Shown here in pieces: positions 60,845 to 64,000 of a DNA stretch of 64,000 nucleotides (positions are counted from its first letter, which is position 1; each line of letters opens with the position of its first letter). Source of the stretch: Chitinolyticbacter meiyuanensis (lineage in GTDB: Bacteria > Pseudomonadota > Gammaproteobacteria > Burkholderiales > Chitinibacteraceae); the NCBI RefSeq assembly GCF_008033135.1, contig NZ_CP041335.1:841513-905512 (forward strand), in the 5' to 3' direction. The notes beneath the pieces were generated by a model. That model saw nothing but the letters and a program-made list of their open reading frames with translations, had not been told where the DNA came from and did not search any database. The translations under genes and the position numbers were made by a program.

Positions 60845-61699
60845 TCAGCGCGGATTCAGCAGCTTCCAGTTGGTGACGCGGCTGTTGAAGAAGCCGCCGG
60901 CCTCGTAGGCCTGACGGATACGGCCTTCGGCACGCAGCCTTGAGAGGCCGATGTCGAGCGCGCGGGAGACGCGCTGGCCGGTGGGTGTGGCGGCGATGGG
61001 GAAATGGCGGCTGCCCGGCATTGCCACCTTGTAGCCGGCCAGCGGCATCAGCTTGATGCCTTCCAGCTCGAAGGAAAGATCGGGCGTGGGCTTGAACGAG
61101 ACCAGCGTGATGTCGGCGCGGCTGGCCTTGAGCATGCGCGCGATCATCGGGAAGGTGGGGGCGCTCTCGATATGATTGAAGCCCAGCCGTTGCAGCGTGG
61201 CCACGTCGTTGGTCCACGCCTTGTTGGTGATGGCGGTCTTCTGCGGGAACTGCGCCGGTGGTGTGGCGAGCGCGGCGGGGTTGCCGGCATAGGCATACAG
61301 CCCGACCACGTACTCGCCTTCCTCGATCAAGGGGCGCGATAACCGGATCGGGCGGTCGACCACGTCCGCGGCCCATACCGAGGTGCCGCCAGCGACGATG
61401 CTGCCGTTTTCCACTTCCTGCAGGATGCGGGCGTAGCTGTTCAGCGTGGAGAATTCCACCGGCTCGTGTTCCCCGCCGAGGCGCAGCGCCTGCTGGAACA
61501 GGATGAGCTCGACCGTGTCACGCCGTGCGCCGGGGCCGCTGTAGTCGCGGATGCTGGCGACGCTGCGGCCGGCGACCAGCTTCTCGTAGTCCACCAGCAC
61601 GTCGTGCGGTACGGCGATGCGCAGCACGGCGTGGGCCGGGCCGGCGCCGAGCGCGAGCAGCGCGGCAAGCATCAGGAAGGTGGAACGGAGCGGACGCAT
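60845..61699 (-). CDS. Periplasmic amino-acid-binding-like protein (SBP family 3-like)
   Basis: The 284-residue product has a Sec signal (MRPLRSTFLMLAALLALGAGPAHA) and a two-lobed binding-protein fold: LRIAVPHDVLVDYEKL at the start, SRPLIEEGEYVVGLYAYAG near 120-140, and a C-terminal LSRLRAEGRIRQAYEAGGF. No transporter genes of the amino acid type adjoin it, and it may be an orphan sensor or binding protein. It ends far from the sugar ABC genes, and a terminator lies between. Confidence 0.75.
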   Translation of the reverse strand: MRPLRSTFLMLAALLALGAGPAHAVLRIAVPHDVLVDYEKLVAGRSVASIRDYSGPGARRDTVELILFQQALRLGGEHEPVEFSTLNSYARILQEVENGSIVAGGTSVWAADVVDRPIRLSRPLIEEGEYVVGLYAYAGNPAALATPPAQFPQKTAITNKAWTNDVATLQRLGFNHIESAPTFPMIARMLKASRADITLVSFKPTPDLSFELEGIKLMPLAGYKVAMPGSRHFPIAATPTGQRVSRALDIGLSRLRAEGRIRQAYEAGGFFNSRVTNWKLLNPR

Positions 61700-61754
61700 G
61701 GCTGCAGTGTAGCTGGCTTACAGGGGATCGTGTCCGCGTGCTGAGCGCGGCCAG

Positions 61755-61781
61755 AAAAAAGGGCACCGCAGGGGTGCCCTT
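61755..61781 (-). terminator. Terminator of the sugar ABC operon
   Basis: Stem GGGCACC / GGTGCCC with a 5-base loop; the minus strand then shows CTTTTTT-type T-run, 22 bp after the ATPase gene stop. Confidence 0.88.
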
Positions 61782-61802
61782 CACAACGCAGGACAGCCGC
61801 GC

Positions 61803-62924
<1,122 letters not shown>

Positions 62925-62993
62925 GGTGGTCTCCATTGTGGGGCGCTGCGCGCTGGCAGCGCCCGGTCATTCTTGAAGCGGGTGGAAGCGTGT

Positions 62994-63833
62994 TTACTTG
63001 ACGGCGCCGGCGGTAATGCCGCGGATCAGCTGGCGCGAGAAGAACATGTACAGCACCAGCACCGGCAGCACGGCGAGCGAGAGCGAGGCGAGCACGGCGT
63101 TCCAGTCGGTCGCGTACTGGCCGATGAACTGCTGCACGCCCAGCGTGATGGTCTGCGTTTCCTCACCCGGGGCCAGGATCAGCGGGAACCACAGGTCGTT
63201 CCAGATCGGCACCATGGTGAACACGGCCACGGTGGCGACGGCCGGGCGGATCAGCGGCAGGATCACCTGGAAGAAGATCTTGAATTCGCCCACGCCGTCG
63301 CAGCGCGCGGCTTCCTTCAATTCCTTGGGGATCTGCTGCATGAATTCACTGAGGATCATGATCGCCAGCGGCAGTCCCTGCGCGATGTAGACCAGGATCA
63401 GCGCAGTCAGCGTGTTCACCAGCTCCAGCGATACCATGATCTTGAGGATGGACACGGTGCCCAAGCGGATCGGCACCATGATGCCGAAGGCGAACAGTGC
63501 CATCAGCCAGCGGTTGCCGCGGAACTTGTATTCCGACAGCGCCCAGGCTGCCATCGCGCCGAACAGCAGGATGAAGAACAGCGAGGTCACGGTGACGATC
63601 ATGCTGTTGCCGAAGAAGCTGAAGAAGTGCGCGTTCTTCATCGCTTTTTCGAAGCCGATCAGCGACCACGACTCGCTGTTGGGCAGCGCCAGCGGCGAAT
63701 CGAAGATCGAGGCGCGGTCCTTGAAGGCGTTGATCGCGATCAGCACGATGGGGAACAGCGCCATGATCGAGTAGCCGGCGAGGATCACGTGGGTGAACGT
63801 CGATCCGGCGAAGCGGGTTACCTTGTGTTGCAT
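62994..63833 (-). CDS. Sugar ABC transporter permease, MalG type
   Basis: A 279-residue inner-membrane protein with six hydrophobic segments and the EAA loop EAARCDGVGEFKIFFQVILPLIRPA that contacts the ATPase. It resembles MalG/UgpE-like permeases; the C-terminus (LIRGITAGAVK) is typical. ATG 63833 has GGAG upstream. The sugar cannot be told from this end of the operon. Confidence 0.92.
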   Translation of the reverse strand: MQHKVTRFAGSTFTHVILAGYSIMALFPIVLIAINAFKDRASIFDSPLALPNSESWSLIGFEKAMKNAHFFSFFGNSMIVTVTSLFFILLFGAMAAWALSEYKFRGNRWLMALFAFGIMVPIRLGTVSILKIMVSLELVNTLTALILVYIAQGLPLAIMILSEFMQQIPKELKEAARCDGVGEFKIFFQVILPLIRPAVATVAVFTMVPIWNDLWFPLILAPGEETQTITLGVQQFIGQYATDWNAVLASLSLAVLPVLVLYMFFSRQLIRGITAGAVK

Positions 63834-63843
63834 GGCCGGCTCC

Positions 63844-64000
63844 TCAGAAGCTGAAGCGCTGCAGCTTGCGCTGCACGAAGAAGAAGTACACGCCGACGCC
63901 CGCAAGGATCACCAGGAACATCAGCGTGGCCACTGCGGCGCCGAGCGTCGCGCTGCCCAACTGGCTCTGGTAGCCGAAGAAGGCGCGGTAGAAATAGGTG
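63844..64000 (-). CDS. Sugar ABC transporter permease, MalF type (partial, 3' end only)
   Basis: The last 51 codons of a permease, ending YFFFVQRKLQRFSF and TGA, run off the right edge (the 5' end is outside the window). A hydrophobic helix (AAVATLMFLVILAGVGVYFFFV) is the last membrane segment. It is followed 10 bp later by the MalG-type gene, as usual in such operons. Confidence 0.85.
   Translation of the reverse strand, partial: TYFYRAFFGYQSQLGSATLGAAVATLMFLVILAGVGVYFFFVQRKLQRFSF

Overview
The window is from a GC-rich chromosome (genes mostly near 65% G+C) with the gene content of a betaproteobacterium. glnA-ntrBC, pilSR next to rppH, ttcA, argB, an H-NS-like protein of the short betaproteobacterial type and the overall protein style point to Neisseriales, perhaps a Chitinibacteraceae-like genus; the genus is inference and cannot be fixed from the window.

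Layout. 1-3.6 kb is an accessory segment: the 5' part of a low-GC P-loop ATPase gene that runs off the left edge, a complete IS3-family element (two reading frames joined by a -1 slippery site), decayed sequence, and a GNAT gene. It stops at a tRNA-Met(CAT) gene whose 3' end faces the accessory DNA. 3.7-18.1 kb is housekeeping chromosome: a MidA-type methyltransferase, a flavoprotein, a GNAT, ttcA plus a spermidine-synthase-like gene, rppH-pilS-pilR, a DUF1275 protein, ampD, kup, a HAD phosphatase, a CBS protein, a double-receiver protein and argB. 18.2-24.5 kb is a tetR-MFP-RND-OMP efflux operon with a clear palindromic operator over the promoter. 24.6-29.4 kb holds an H-NS-like gene, a UvrD-type helicase, a receiver-TPR protein and a STAS protein.

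29.4-37.0 kb (minus strand) is the nitrogen-control region: ntrC and ntrB, then DUF4124, SelW-like, HAD, GGDEF and cupin genes, then glnA. Matches to sigma-54 promoters with NtrC boxes lie upstream of both glnA and ntrB. 37.2-39.4 kb encodes a rhodanese, aroE and mtgA.

39.5-50.5 kb is the most unusual part: eight kilobases or more of same-strand signalling genes. In order they encode a CHASE2-Ser/Thr kinase, a PP2C phosphatase, an FHA protein, a CHASE2-class III nucleotide cyclase, a metallo-beta-lactamase-fold cyclic nucleotide phosphodiesterase, a GAF-containing GspE/PilB-type ATPase and a diguanylate cyclase with a periplasmic beta-rich domain. Together they have parts for making and reversing protein phosphorylation, making and destroying a cyclic nucleotide, making c-di-GMP, and an orphan secretion/pilus motor that could be an output.

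50.4-52.9 kb is a compact sulfation cluster: an APS kinase (PAPS supply) divergent from an Asp/Asn-hydroxylase-like oxygenase and an overlapping sulfotransferase. 53-64 kb holds transketolase, an FMN reductase, a DUF2946-TonB receptor-PepSY metal-uptake set, a GFA-type protein, a 57-residue membrane protein, a periplasmic binding-like protein and the distal part of a sugar ABC transporter (MalK-type ATPase, MalG-type permease, and the end of a MalF-type permease cut by the right edge).
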